From assembly GCA_016709845.1 (NCBI GenBank), contig JADJMA010000030.1:14473-78472 (forward strand): DNA of 64,000 nucleotides, read 5' to 3'. Of this stretch, positions 12,169 through 22,311 are shown piece after piece. Origin of the DNA: Flammeovirgaceae bacterium. GTDB taxonomy: Bacteria > Bacteroidota > Bacteroidia > Cytophagales > Cyclobacteriaceae. Position numbers and translations under genes: made by a program. The notes below the pieces were generated by a model. The model was not told the DNA's origin and did no database searches. It was given only the letters and a program-made list of their open reading frames with translations. The stretch's first letter is position 1, and each line of letters opens with the position of its first letter.

Positions 12169-15100
12169 ATGAAGAGATTTCTTATATTCCTTAGTGTCTG
12201 GCTTATTGCGTTTTCATTGTCCGCTCAAAATATTGTCTCACAAGACAAGTCTGAGCGGCTATACAATTCTGGATTGGATCTCATTGATCATAATCAGTTT
12301 GCCGCTGCGCGCGAAGTTTTTTCTGAATTTATTAAAATAAGTTCCATTACGGATTCCAGGCGGGCTGACGCAGAATACTACAAAGCATTTTGTGCTCTAA
12401 ACCTCTATCATATTGATTCTGAAAAACAGATAGCAGATTTTATTCGGGAGAATCCGACCAATCCAAAAGCTGCCACAGCAAACTATGAACTAGCAAACTT
12501 TTATTATGCCGAAAAGAATTACAAGAAAGCATCATTGAATTTTGCGAAAGCTGATTTTGCCGGACTTAGTCAGGAGCAACAACGAATTGGCCGGTTTCGG
12601 TGGGGATATAGTTTATTCAGCCAAAAGTCATTGAAGGAGGCCCTTGTTCAGTTTAATTATAATAAAGCAATAGGGGGTGAGTATGGCCCCGCCTCTAGTT
12701 ACTATGCAGGCTTTATTGAATATAGCGAAGGAGACTTCTCGAGTGCGCTTGTAGATTTGAAACGCGCAGAACAGAATGAGGCCTATTCAAAAATAGTTCC
12801 GTACTTGATTGCCAATGTCTACTTCCGACAGAAAAATTATGATGAATTATTATCCTATGTAGATAAAGTGAATGCGCTTGAGGGTGTAAATAATAAAGAG
12901 GAGATAGCACTTCTTGCGGCTGAAGCTTACTATAAAAAGAATGATTACAAAAAAGCATTTGAGGGCTACAAACTTTACTTAGATGGCCGCGAAGAAAAAG
13001 CAGATAAAAGTGTGTTGCTGCGAGCGGGCTACACTGCTTTCACGCTGGGAGAAGACGCAAGTGCTATAAAATATTTGAAATCATCTTTTTCGGACTCTGA
13101 TTCAGTTGGCTTTTATTCGGCTTATTATCTGGGTTACTTATACCTAAAGCAAGATCAGAAGCAAATGGCTCAAACTGCCTTTGACATTGCGCGAAAATTT
13201 AAGACCGATCAAAAACTAGTTGAAGAGAGTACATTTCAATATGCCAAGGTCTCCTATGATCTTGGTCGCCCCGATCAGGCCATTACTGAATTTGAAAAAA
13301 TGCTCGTAACGTTTCCGCAAAGTATACATGCGGATGAAATCCGGGAACTGTTATCGCAGGCCTATGTTAATGCTACTAATTATAACAGGGCGATTGAATA
13401 CATCGAGGCTATGCCCAAGCGAAGTCCCAATGTAGATCGGGCATATCAAAAAGCGACTATGCTAAAAGGTATTGAGCTCTTCAATAAAGAGGACTATCAG
13501 GAAGCTGTTCAATTTTTTTCGAAAAATCGCTCAAATACCCAGTCGATCCTGAGTATGTAGCCGAGGCAAGTTTTTGGTGTGGCGAAGCCTACTCCATAGG
13601 ACGGAAATATGAGCAGGCTACTGATAATTATCTCAGAATTATTGGACTTAGCGGGTTAAATAATATCGAGCTTCTTGTTAAAGCACGGTATGGTTTAGGA
13701 TATGCCTACTATAATCTTCAACAGTATGATCGGGCACTCTTTAATTTTAAAGAATTTGTAAACAAAGCTTCGCGAACTCAAAGTAACCTGGCCGATGGCA
13801 TTTTGCGATTGGCTGATTGTTATTATGTGTCCAAAACATATCCGGAAGCCCTTATTAACTATCGCAAAGTAGTTCAATACAAATCGGCAGATCAGGATTA
13901 TGCGCATCTGCAATCAGGAGCTATTCTTGGCATTATGAGAAAGTATGAAGAAGCGGCTGCTGAATTGGATTTGGTGATTAAGAATTTCCCTCAATCTCAC
14001 ATTTTTGACGAAGCACTTTTTCAGCGAGCCCAATTGGATTTTGAACAAGGTAATTACCAACCCGCTGTAAATGGATATACATCTTTAATTCAATCAAAGC
14101 CCTCATCACGATTTGTTCCGTACGCTTACTCACGCAGAGCGGCCTCTTTTTTAATCTAAAAGAATACAATAAAACCGCGCAAGATTATATTACTGTAATC
14201 GAAAATTATGGAAACCATCCTGTCAGTAACGATATTTTGATTCCCTTACAGGAAGCCCTTACGCTCGCTGGCCGATCAGGCGACTTTGATAAATACCTCA
14301 CAGAATTCAAAACGGCTAATCCGGATGCGAAAGGCATAGAGTCCGTTGAGTTTGAATCGGGCAAGAATTTGTATTTCAATCAGGATTATCAAAAAGCTAT
14401 TGCCGCACTCTCACGCTACATAAGTTCATATCCGGAAAGCCCCAGAGTAGCAGAAGCTAAATATTATCAGGCAGAATCTTATTACCGGTTAAAAGAATGG
14501 GATAAAGCAATTTCATTATATACAGAGTTGGCTGGTGATAAAAGCTTCTTGTTTGCGAGTAAGGTAGTGGGTCGGTTAGCCGAGTTGGAATTTAAACAAA
14601 ATCGATTTGAAAGGGCAGTTCCTTATTTTCAGCAGTTGGCACGTTTGGCTTCTAACAAGAAGGAACAATATACCGCTTGGTCTGGCCTTATGGAGTCTTA
14701 CTATTTATTGGCCCAGTATGACTCGGCTGATGTGTATGCGCGTATTATTCTGGAACGAGGTAATATAAACGCAGGGGCTCAAAATAAAGCATCCCTCTAT
14801 TTAGGAAAAAGCGCTATGGCTCGAGGCGACTATGAATCTGCGCAAGATGAATTTTTAAACACATTGAATTCCGCGCAAGATGAGTATGGGGCCGAAGCAA
14901 AATATTTATTGGGAGAAATTCAATATCTCAAGAAAGAGAACAAGCAATGTTATGAAACACTGGTAAGTCTGAATAGTGATTTTGCCGCTTACCCGGAGTG
15001 GGTGGGTAAATCATTTCTCTTGTTGGCCGACAACTACCTCGCTATGGGCGATACCTTTCAAGCGAAAGCAACCTTGAAGTCGTTGGAAACATTTCCAATC

Positions 15101-15199
15101 GAAAATATTAAGCTGTTGGCGAAAGAAAAGCTGAAAAAGATTGATGAAGCGGAACTAAAAAAGGCATCGCAGATTAAAGCAGATACTTTAGATAACTGA
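12169..15199 (+). CDS. Large exported tetratricopeptide-repeat protein
   Basis: About 1,010 residues through frame changes near 13525 and 14155. An N-terminal signal peptide (MKRFLIFLSVWLIAFSLSAQ) precedes Sel1/TPR-like helical repeats over the whole length (for example AKYYQAESYYRLKEWDKAISLY), so the product is probably periplasmic. TTG at 12166 is possible, but ATG 12169 gives the clean signal peptide. It lies 2 bp upstream of an outer-membrane barrel gene and begins a run leading to SPOR, ExbB, ExbD and TonB. I infer a scaffold role in an envelope-energised complex. It resembles a greatly enlarged YbgF/CpoB-type protein in layout, but homology to CpoB is not shown. Confidence 0.85.
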
Positions 15200-15201
15200 T
15201 T

Positions 15202-16887
15202 ATGATTCTGAAATACATCTCTTGTTATAAAAAATATGTGCCTGTGAGGCTATTGATCATTAGTGCTTTCCTTCTTGGGATTGCAGGCAATGTGATCGCA
15301 CAAGAAAAGTGGGGCGAGGCGAAATCAGAAAGTTGAAATTGAAATTGTAAAGGAGCGTCAGATTGTCTTGCCTAAAGCCAGTAGAAATTTTGAGAAAGTA
15401 CCTCCACGTCCAGTTGAACCCATTAAACCAGAGATTACGTACGACTTTAAGAATATTAAATTCACCACGCCAGAATTTAATCCGGCTATTCGGCCACTCC
15501 GGCTAAAGCAAGAAGAGATTACTAAAATCTATGGCAACTATTTTAGTGCGGGCTTCGGTAATTATGCCTCTCCTTATTTAGCTGCATACATTACCAACAA
15601 GCGCGACAAGGCTAAATTCTATGGTGTAAAGATGTTTCATCAAAGTTTCGGACAAGGCCCTATAGATAAAAACAACTCGGCCAGTGGCAATACAGAGATA
15701 GGCATGTTTGGAAAGGCTTTTGGAAAACAAGCTACCGTAGGCGGGTTTGTGAATTATGAAAACATCACCACCCATTTTTATGGGTATACCCCGGGCACTG
15801 ATGTAGATAAATCTCAGATTTTGCAGAGCTATAATATTTAGTTTAGGTGGCGATGTACAAAACTCAACCTCATCGGCCTTTAACTACAAACTTTTAGGAT
15901 CATTCAGTTACCTGGATGATCATTACAAGGCACAAGAAAGCGAAGTGGCGTTAGGGTTTAAAGGTGATTATGAAATTTCAAAATCCGGAAAAATTTTGAT
16001 TGGTTCAGATTATTATCTGATCGCCCGTAAGGATGAACAAGTAGAGGCTAAGCCAAGACATATTTTTAAGGTTAATGGAGGGTATGAATTTTCAATTTTG
16101 GATGACTTAACTTTAATGATTGGTGCTAATGTTGTGTTAGAGAATGATACGATTGGAAAAGATAAATCACTGCATGTTTATCCGGATTTACGAGCAAGCT
16201 ATCCCCTTAACAAATCTATTGAAGTATATGCCAGTTTAAGGGAGATATTGATAAAGTATCGTTGCATACGATGGCTCGGGAAAATGCGTGGTTAAATTCC
16301 AATATTGGCATCTATAATACGAATCGCACCATTGATTTTCGGGAGGTATTAAGGGAAAGTTCGGTGGCAAAGTGTCGTTCGGTGGCGGTTTTGGATTCAC
16401 GAACCTCAAAGATTTATATTTCTATCAGAACGATCCTACCGATCGCTCTAAGTTCATTACGGTTTTTGATGAAGGCAATACGCAACGCACGAATTTGTTT
16501 GGCGAACTTGGATTTTCTCATGCAGAATCAGCGCGACTGTTGTTGCGGGCAGACTTGTTCGGCTATTCTACCGATCAGGTAGCAGAAGCCTGGCATAGAC
16601 CAACCTATCGGGTAAGTTTCAATTCGTCTTATAATTTGTATTCGAAGATATTGTTCAATGTTGACGTTATAACTCAAGGAGGCGCTAAGGCCCTTGATGT
16701 TGACAACAATACTGTTTTGACACTTAATCCGGCCGTAGACCTAAATGTAAAGGCAAGTTATTTTCTGTCGAAAAAGGTTTCGGTCTTTGTGAAGGGAAGC
16801 AATCTCTTATCAAGTGACTATCAATTGTATCTCAATTACCCTGTGAGAGGCCTTCAGGTTATGGGTGGCGTAACATGGGTCTTTTGA
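15202..16887 (+). CDS. Outer-membrane beta-barrel protein, TonB-receptor-like
   Basis: About 560 residues through at least four frame changes (near 15325, 15838, 16240 and 16350). It starts with a signal peptide (LLIISAFLLGIAGNVIAQ), continues with a short basic and proline-rich stretch, then alternating amphipathic strands typical of a barrel. It ends with GGVTWVF, a terminal aromatic residue as expected for Bam substrates. No complete TonB plug domain is visible. Located between the large TPR protein and the SPOR protein, upstream of exbBD-tonB, so it is the likely outer-membrane partner of that system. TonB-receptor membership is inferred from barrel pattern and context. Confidence 0.75.
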
Positions 16888-16949
16888 AAATAGCTTAATT
16901 TGTTGAAATTACGTTAATTTTGTAATAATACCCTGATAACAACCAAACC

Positions 16950-17633
16950 ATGGCAAAAAGAAAAGACAAAGACCCACAGGAAAACGAAAATCTTAACGAT
17001 GGAAACAATGCGGAGGATAGCTTCGGGCTCCCGGATATTGAGTATAAACCTTTAGAAAATCCGGAACAGGAGCAATCACAAACCAACGTAGAGGAACCTG
17101 TGCGCGAACCATACTCGTATAAGCTCAGAAGAAGAACCAAAGTCTAATGCACCGGTTATTATCGCGGTCATCATTGGATTGGTGTTGGTGGTTGCTGTAT
17201 TTCTGATTTATCAATACGTGTACAAACCTCAGGCCGCTGAAAAGCAAAAGAAAGAATTAGCAGCAAAGGCAGCTGATAAGCAGAAGAAAGAGGAAGCAGC
17301 CCGGTTGGCCAGGGAAAAGGAAGCAGAAGAACAACGAAAAAGAGATGAAGCCAAGCTCGCAGAAGTTGCCAAACCAGCTTCCGGAACGGTTGAAACACTA
17401 AGTAGCCGTACCGGTCGTTATTATGTGGTAGTTGCCAGTGCGGTGGATGATGATTTGATTATGGACTATGCCAATAAGCTAAGCGCAAAAGGAACAGGAC
17501 TAAAATTATACCACCCTTTGGAAAGTGGAAGTTTTATCGCCTTACCATCGGTGGAGATTTTGATACGTATGCATTAGCTCAAACTAGTGCGATTCGGTTA
17601 AACCAGAATTTGGTGAAGGAGCTTGGGTTATAA
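16950..17633 (+). CDS. Membrane-anchored SPOR-domain protein
   Basis: About 225 residues through frame changes near 17140 and 17545. Layout: an acidic cytoplasmic N-terminus, one transmembrane segment (PVIIAVIIGLVLVVAVFLIY), a Lys/Glu/Ala-rich coiled-coil-like linker (about 17240-17370), and a C-terminal SPOR domain starting at TGRYYVVVAS. Family knowledge: SPOR domains bind peptidoglycan lacking stem peptides, often at division sites. The shifted frame after 17545 supplies the last SPOR strands and helix, so the true end is TAA at 17631-17633. Lies 59 bp before exbB. Confidence 0.85.
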
Positions 17634-17692
17634 AGTACTAAGCTGTTGACGCAGCTGATATTTTTAGAGAAAACTTATACATTTTTTAAACT

Positions 17693-18364
17693 ATGATGAT
17701 TGCCCAAATTGTTACAGGAGCGGCTGAGACTGCTAAGCCCGATCAGGCTATTTCGTTTTGGAATCTTGTTATGGCAGGCGGACCATTAATGATTCCACTC
17801 GTTATCTGTTCTGTGATTGCCATCTACATTTTTGTTGAGCGACTGCTTACTGTTAACCGCGCCAACGTAAGCTCAGACTCCTTTATGGGAAAGATAAAGG
17901 AGTTGGTAGTGCGGGGAGATATCAACGGGGCAAAAATTTTATGTGCTCAGCACGATACACCAGTAGCACGAATGATTGAAAAAGGAGTTACCCGCATAGG
18001 TAGCCCGCTTAAAAATATCGAAGCTTCCATAGAGAACGTAGGAAAGATCGAGGTTTTCCGACTTGAGAAAAACCTATCGGTATTAGCAACGATTGCCGGA
18101 GCAGCGCCTATGATTGGTTTCTTAGGAACTGTAATTGGTATGGTGAGTGCTTTTATAGCGATTGCACAAGAGGAAGGCTCCGTAAGCCCTAAACTTTTAG
18201 CAGACGGTATTTATACAGCTATGGTGACAACCGTGGCAGGTTTGATTGTGGGTATTATCGCTTATCTGGCTTACAACTATTTAGTTACCCGGGTTTCCAA
18301 AATAGTGCATAAAATGGAGTATTCCTCCATTGAGTTTATTGATCTCTTGCAAGAACCCAGATAA
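17693..18364 (+). CDS. exbB: ExbB/TolQ/MotA proton-channel protein
   Basis: Intact, 223 residues. The first membrane helix is at about 24-48; two more form the conserved channel core around APMIGFLGTVIGMVSAF and TTVAGLIVGIIAYLAY. These are the standard MotA/TolQ/ExbB signature positions. It forms a pentameric proton channel with ExbD and energises TonB- or Tol-type partners. Followed after 2 bp by exbD. Whether it serves TonB-dependent uptake or a Tol-Pal-like system cannot be decided from sequence alone. Confidence 0.94.
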   Translation: MMIAQIVTGAAETAKPDQAISFWNLVMAGGPLMIPLVICSVIAIYIFVERLLTVNRANVSSDSFMGKIKELVVRGDINGAKILCAQHDTPVARMIEKGVTRIGSPLKNIEASIENVGKIEVFRLEKNLSVLATIAGAAPMIGFLGTVIGMVSAFIAIAQEEGSVSPKLLADGIYTAMVTTVAGLIVGIIAYLAYNYLVTRVSKIVHKMEYSSIEFIDLLQEPR

Positions 18365-18366
18365 GT

Positions 18367-18755
18367 ATGAATTTACAATCCAGAAATAAGGTTGACGCTG
18401 CATTCAGCATGGCCTCCATGACTGATTTGATTTTCCTGCTGCTCATATTTTTTATGCTCACCTCAAATTTTATTACCCCTCAGGGCTTCCGGTTAATTTG
18501 CCCAGTAGTGTAGCGAGCACCATTGAAGTGCAGAAAGTTTCTGTAACGGTGACCAAAGACATTCAGTTTTACGTTAATGATAAACGAGTAACCAAATCTA
18601 CTTTGGAAGGAGAACTTAAAAGTAAACTGGCGGGGCCAAAAGGGGTGGTGGTGCTTCATATTGATGAGTCGGTGCCAACACGCGAAATGGTTTTTGTAGC
18701 CGGCATAGCTACTAAATTAGAAGCCCGGGTTTCGATAGCGACTAAACCAAAATAG
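18367..18755 (+). CDS. exbD: ExbD/TolR biopolymer transport protein
   Basis: About 130 residues with one frame change near 18485, just after the membrane helix. The helix at 17-34 carries the proton-relay Asp20 in MTDLIFLLLIFFMLTS. The periplasmic domain (VSVTVTKDIQFYVNDKRVT onward) is typical of ExbD. The break is in a gene that should be essential to the flanking intact exbB and tonB, so a sequence error is likely. Stop is 1 bp before the tonB start. Confidence 0.92.
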
Positions 18756-18756
18756 C

Positions 18757-19641
18757 ATGAGCGAACAGCAAGAGCGGAAGAATAAGAGAATAGCGATGAT
18801 TACCTCCGTGGGTATTCATGGCCTTTTATTGTTGGCTTTTTTGCTAATGATGGCATGGCGTGCTCCCAATCCACCGCTTCCGGAATATGGGATTGAATTA
18901 AACTTTGGTATGGATGAACAGGGCGGAGGCGAGATTCAACCTGAAACTTCTCCAGGCGTAAAGGAGGAAGCTGATCAACCAAAGGAAGAGCAAACCGAAG
19001 CGGCTCAACCTGTAGAAGAACAAGTGAAGGAAGAAGCTGAATCAGAGAAAGCTGAAGAACCGGTAGTTTCTAAAATTGAAAGCCCGGTTAAAGTAAAAGA
19101 AGAAAAACCTAAAACAGAACCCGTTAAGGAAGTTAAGGAGAAGGTAGTAGAAACAAAACCAAAAGTTACTCCTACCGAGGAAGTAAAGAAGGAAGAGAAA
19201 AAGGAGACGAAGGTTTCTGAACAGCAAGGCACCGATGCCAAGAAAGGCGACCCAACTACCAGCCAGGGCGATGATGGTAAACGAGGGGATAAAGGAAAAC
19301 CGGAAGGTGAAATAAATAAAAGTACTGTGTATTCTGGCCAGCAAGGCGGTGGTGCTAATGGCGACAAGGGCTTTGGTTTATCCATGTCAGGTTGGGTGTG
19401 GGCTAATGATCCCAAAATTCCAAGCCTGCCTGATAATGAAGAGGGAAGAATTGAATTTGAAATAGAATGTGATTCGGATGGTGACATAGTAAAGATTACC
19501 ACCATTCAGCGAGGCCTCAGTGCACAAGCAGAAAAATTACTGAGAGAAGAAATACAGAAAAGTTCGTTAATGAAAACCTCTGATGGCAAAGCACCAGAGC
19601 GATCTAAAGGTAGAGTAGTCTTTATACTTAAAACCCGGTAA
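18757..19641 (+). CDS. tonB: TonB-like energy transducer
   Basis: Intact, 294 residues. A short cytoplasmic N-terminus is followed by a membrane helix with the conserved His (about 12-34, SVGIHGLLLLAFLLMM). Next is a long Glu/Lys/Pro-rich linker (about 55-165), a Gly-rich stretch (GQQGGGANGDKGFG), and a C-terminal alpha/beta domain (about 215-294) that contacts outer-membrane partners. The linker length suits spanning the periplasm. Last gene of the TPR-barrel-SPOR-ExbB-ExbD-TonB run; convergent with tyrS, 11 bp apart. Confidence 0.88.
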   Translation: MSEQQERKNKRIAMITSVGIHGLLLLAFLLMMAWRAPNPPLPEYGIELNFGMDEQGGGEIQPETSPGVKEEADQPKEEQTEAAQPVEEQVKEEAESEKAEEPVVSKIESPVKVKEEKPKTEPVKEVKEKVVETKPKVTPTEEVKKEEKKETKVSEQQGTDAKKGDPTTSQGDDGKRGDKGKPEGEINKSTVYSGQQGGGANGDKGFGLSMSGWVWANDPKIPSLPDNEEGRIEFEIECDSDGDIVKITTIQRGLSAQAEKLLREEIQKSSLMKTSDGKAPERSKGRVVFILKTR

Positions 19642-19652
19642 GGGTTTACAAC

Positions 19653-20941
19653 CTACTCAACAATAATTAAGTAGTAATTCTTTTTACCCTTTTGCGCAAG
19701 CAAGTATTTATTTTGTAGTAAAGTAAACTCGGGTTTCTGATTCACATCAGCAAGTTTAGTTTTATTGATGCTAACCCCACCGGCCTGAATCATTTTTCTG
19801 GCTTCACCTTTTGAAGGAAAGATGGTTGACTTAGTTGCTTCCGAAAGCAGATCGGTTACGGTTACGCAGGAATCAAAAGCTGCCTTACTAATTGAAACCT
19901 GAGGAACACCTTCAAAGACGGATAGCAAAGTTTCCTCATCAAGATCTTCCAAATCCTTAGTAACCGAATTGCCAAATAGGATAGAGGAAGCTTTAACAGC
20001 AGCCTCATAATCTTCTTTCGAGTGAACCCGAACCGTAATGTCTTTTGCAAGCTCTGTTTGCAACTTACGTTGATGGGGTGCGAATGCATGTTCCCTAATC
20101 AACTCCTCAATTTCAGGTTGATTTAATTGTGTAAAGATTTTAATGAAATTAGCAGCGTCTTCGTCGAGATATTCAACCAGTATTGATAAAACTTGTAGGG
20201 AGAAGTCTTCTTAGAATCCAACCACACATTTCCACCTTCTGTTTTCCCAAATTTGGTTCCGTCAGCCTTTTTAATGAGTTGTGTAGTTAACGCATAGGCC
20301 TGCCCCTCATCTTTCCTACGGATAAGCTCGGTGCCCGTTACAATATTGCCCCATTGATCGGGCCTCCCATTTGGAGTATGCAATTCTTGTTCTTATATAG
20401 CCAGTAAAAATCATAGCCTTGAACCAATTGGTAGGTAAATTCAGTAAATGAAAGCCCGGTCTCCAGCCGTTTCTGCACTGAATCTTTGGCCATCATGTAA
20501 TTGACAGTAATATGTTTACCAACTTCTCTGATAAAATCCAGAAAAGTAAACTCCTTAAACCAATCAAAATTGTTAACCATCTCAGCCGCATTACTCGCAC
20601 CGGATGAGAAATCAAGAAATTTTTCTAGTTGCTTCTTAACGCACGATTCGTTGTGGCGAAGCGCATCTTCAGAAAGCAAATTCCGTCCTGCCGATTTTCC
20701 GGAAGGGTCGCCCACCATACCCGTAGCACCACCCACCAGGGCAAAGGGCTTGTGCCCACATTGTTGGAATTGCAATAAGGTCATAATCTGAACCAGATGA
20801 CCAATATGTAGCGAGTCGGCCGTTGGGTCGAAACCTATGTATCCGGCAGTCATACTTTTCATCAGGTGCTCTTCAGTACCAGGCATGATATCATGGAGCA
20901 TGCCGCGCCAACGCAATTCTTCACTATAAAGTACTTTACAT
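19653..20941 (-). CDS. tyrS: Tyrosyl-tRNA synthetase (frameshifted)
   Basis: About 430 residues, the normal TyrRS length. Class I signatures are present: HIGH in LHIGHLVQ, KFGKT as the KMSKS equivalent, and tyrosine-pocket residues in GYDFYWLY and GSDQWGN, the latter split by a frame break near 20365. A second break lies near 20110. The C-terminal S4 RNA-binding domain is clear (FPSKGEARKMIQAGGVSINK). The N-terminus is also shifted: SEELRWRGMLHD is open in one frame, while the best ATG (20939-20941) is in another, so a third indel lies in 20917-20939. It is essential in most bacteria, which argues for sequencing error. Confidence 0.93.
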
Positions 20942-21081
20942 CAATTGAATTATAATTTAATGGAATAGCCCGCATTGAAAAGTACCTGTACGTAGACGAA
21001 ATTGGTTTCCTTATACTAACCATTCTATTTGGGTAAACTTCCTTAAAACATGTATCATTGAAGTTCAAGAAATCAATATTT

Positions 21082-21555
21082 ATGCAACAACCCGATGCTC
21101 TTAACCTGGTAGCAGAATTTCATAAAACCTTTAAGCACCCGATACAACCTGGGCCTGTAATACCCGAAGAAAATCGATGCAAGCTGCGCGTAGCGCTATT
21201 GGCTGAAGAATTGAAAGAAATGGAGGTTGCTATTTTGGAAAATGACCTGGTTGGGGTAGCGGATGCCCTATGCGATCTTCAATATGTTCTTTCTGGAGCT
21301 ATTCTGGAATTTGGCCTTGGTGATAAATTCAAATCATTATTTGAAGAAGTGCAGCGTTCTAATATGAGTAAAGCGTGTAACTCGGAAGAAGAGGCCATGC
21401 AAACAATTGAATACTACAAACAAAAGGATGGAACGGAATGCCATTTCAAAAAGGAAGGAAATAAATGGCTGGTGTATCGTACTTCCGATAATAAAACGAT
21501 CAAATCAATTAATTATTCACCCGCCAATCTGGATGGGATTTTGAGCAACGCCTAA
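21082..21555 (+). CDS. MazG-like / PRA-PH-type NTP pyrophosphohydrolase
   Basis: Intact, 157 residues from ATG 21082 (upstream TTG 21058 is in frame but has a poor N-terminus). An all-alpha metal-binding core is visible: LLAEELKEMEVAI and VADALCDLQYVL give the EExxE and ExxD-like acidic pairs. The C-terminal extension (KEGNKWLVYRTSDNKTIKS) is seen in Bacteroidota phosphoribosyl-ATP pyrophosphohydrolase-like proteins. Probably hydrolyses a nucleotide triphosphate to monophosphate and PPi; the substrate is uncertain. Its stop overlaps the stop of the convergent small gene. Confidence 0.8.
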   Translation: MQQPDALNLVAEFHKTFKHPIQPGPVIPEENRCKLRVALLAEELKEMEVAILENDLVGVADALCDLQYVLSGAILEFGLGDKFKSLFEEVQRSNMSKACNSEEEAMQTIEYYKQKDGTECHFKKEGNKWLVYRTSDNKTIKSINYSPANLDGILSNA

Positions 21556-21779
21556 ACATAAAACTCTAATTGAAACACCGCATCCTGTCCACGCAAGGGC
21601 ACTGGATGCAACGCTAATATTGGGATTGCATTATAGGCTTTTATAAACTCTGTTCTGCTTATTCTGAGCTTACTCACCCCGGGTCGAATCTTGTGATATT
21701 GCATGCGTCCTGACTTATTCGAAGTGGCAGAATACATGTATTCATACCGGATGGGAATAGGAGAGGGGATGTATTTCAT
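21552..21779 (-). CDS. Hypothetical small protein, second gene of pair
   Basis: Intact, 75 residues, no family recognised. No signal peptide or membrane helix is evident. It is beta-prone and aromatic (IRYEYMYSATSN, DAVFQLEFYV) with basic patches. Starts 9 bp downstream of the stop of the other small gene, so the two are an operon reading left from a pair of strong palindromes. Layout (two genes of about 80 residues behind symmetric operators) is reminiscent of toxin-antitoxin or autoregulated modules, but nothing in the protein confirms that. Confidence 0.5.
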   Translation of the reverse strand: MKYIPSPIPIRYEYMYSATSNKSGRMQYHKIRPGVSKLRISRTEFIKAYNAIPILALHPVPLRGQDAVFQLEFYV

Positions 21780-21788
21780 ACAAATTCC

Positions 21789-22038
21789 TTACGCATAGGC
21801 GTTTCTGAAATCCTTATGGAGCAGACTGTTTTGCACCATGTTGTATTGGGCAAGTAGAGTATATGCCCATGATGGTACATAATTGAAACGATTCTCGTAC
21901 TCATCAATCTTAGAGCATAACTCACTGACATAGAATCTGATCTGGTCAAGATTCCGACAATCACTTGGTCTTTCAAAATTCCTGTTTGTGAAATTCTTTT
22001 GGATCCATTTCGAGTGTTTTCCTTTCAAAATCGCTCAT
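21789..22038 (-). CDS. Hypothetical small protein, first gene of pair
   Basis: About 82 residues. The best start is ATG 22036-22038 (MSDFERKTLEMDPKEFHKQ), followed by a frame change near 21978 into NFERPSDCRNLDQIRFYVSE and onward to NAYA. Without the shift, the second frame is open from a TTG at 22028. Mostly helical (ELCSKIDEYENRFNYV). No family recognised and no clear HTH. The start codon sits on the edge of a perfect 28-bp palindrome, so expression is probably controlled there, perhaps by its own product. Confidence 0.5.
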
Positions 22039-22065
22039 ATCATTGTGTATTTATACACAATGATA
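22038..22065 (-). promoter_or_regulatory. Perfect 28-bp palindrome, probable operator
   Basis: Arms TATCATTGTGTAT and ATACACAATGATA are perfectly complementary around a 2-bp centre; the core is TGTGTATTTATACACA (22044-22059). There is no T-run next to it, so it is not a terminator. It abuts the start codon of the small leftward gene. The symmetry suggests a dimeric repressor site; the regulator is not identified. Confidence 0.6.
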
Positions 22066-22096
22066 ATACATTATTTCATTAATATACAAATAATAC

Positions 22097-22112
22097 TGTG
22101 CAAATTTACACA
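22097..22112 (-). promoter_or_regulatory. Second operator-like palindrome
   Basis: TGTGCAAATTTACACA matches the core of the 28-bp palindrome in both TGTG/CACA arms, with one mismatched pair. Centre-to-centre distance is 53 bp, close to five helical turns, which suits co-operative binding. It lies in a 270-bp AT-rich divergent region between the small gene pair and the zinc-ribbon membrane protein. Confidence 0.5.
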
Positions 22113-22282
22113 AAGATATTAAATACTTGATTTTTAGCCGAATTGAGACGTTTTTTAGTGTGATTGATATATTTATATGCCAATTAATTCGTTCAAGAAT
22201 CAATGCAAGTGAGGTAACCGCTATCGATTTTAGTCTTGCTTATTGTAAGCGCAGATACCCGCTTGGTTTATCCTTAAAGTAT

Positions 22283-22290
22283 TACCTTTG
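22283..22290 (+). promoter_or_regulatory. Bacteroidota-type -7 promoter box
   Basis: TACCTTTG matches the TAnnTTTG consensus of Bacteroidota housekeeping promoters, 21 bp before ATG 22312. A weak -33 candidate (TTGG) starts at 22263. Supports the ATG start over the in-frame TTG at 22288. Confidence 0.45.
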
Positions 22291-22311
22291 AACGCTAAAT
22301 TTTTTGTTACT

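Noticed and set aside
19005..19505. Long minus-strand frame opposite tonB
   Set aside because: Low-complexity Ser/Phe-rich translation that mirrors the Glu/Lys linker of TonB.
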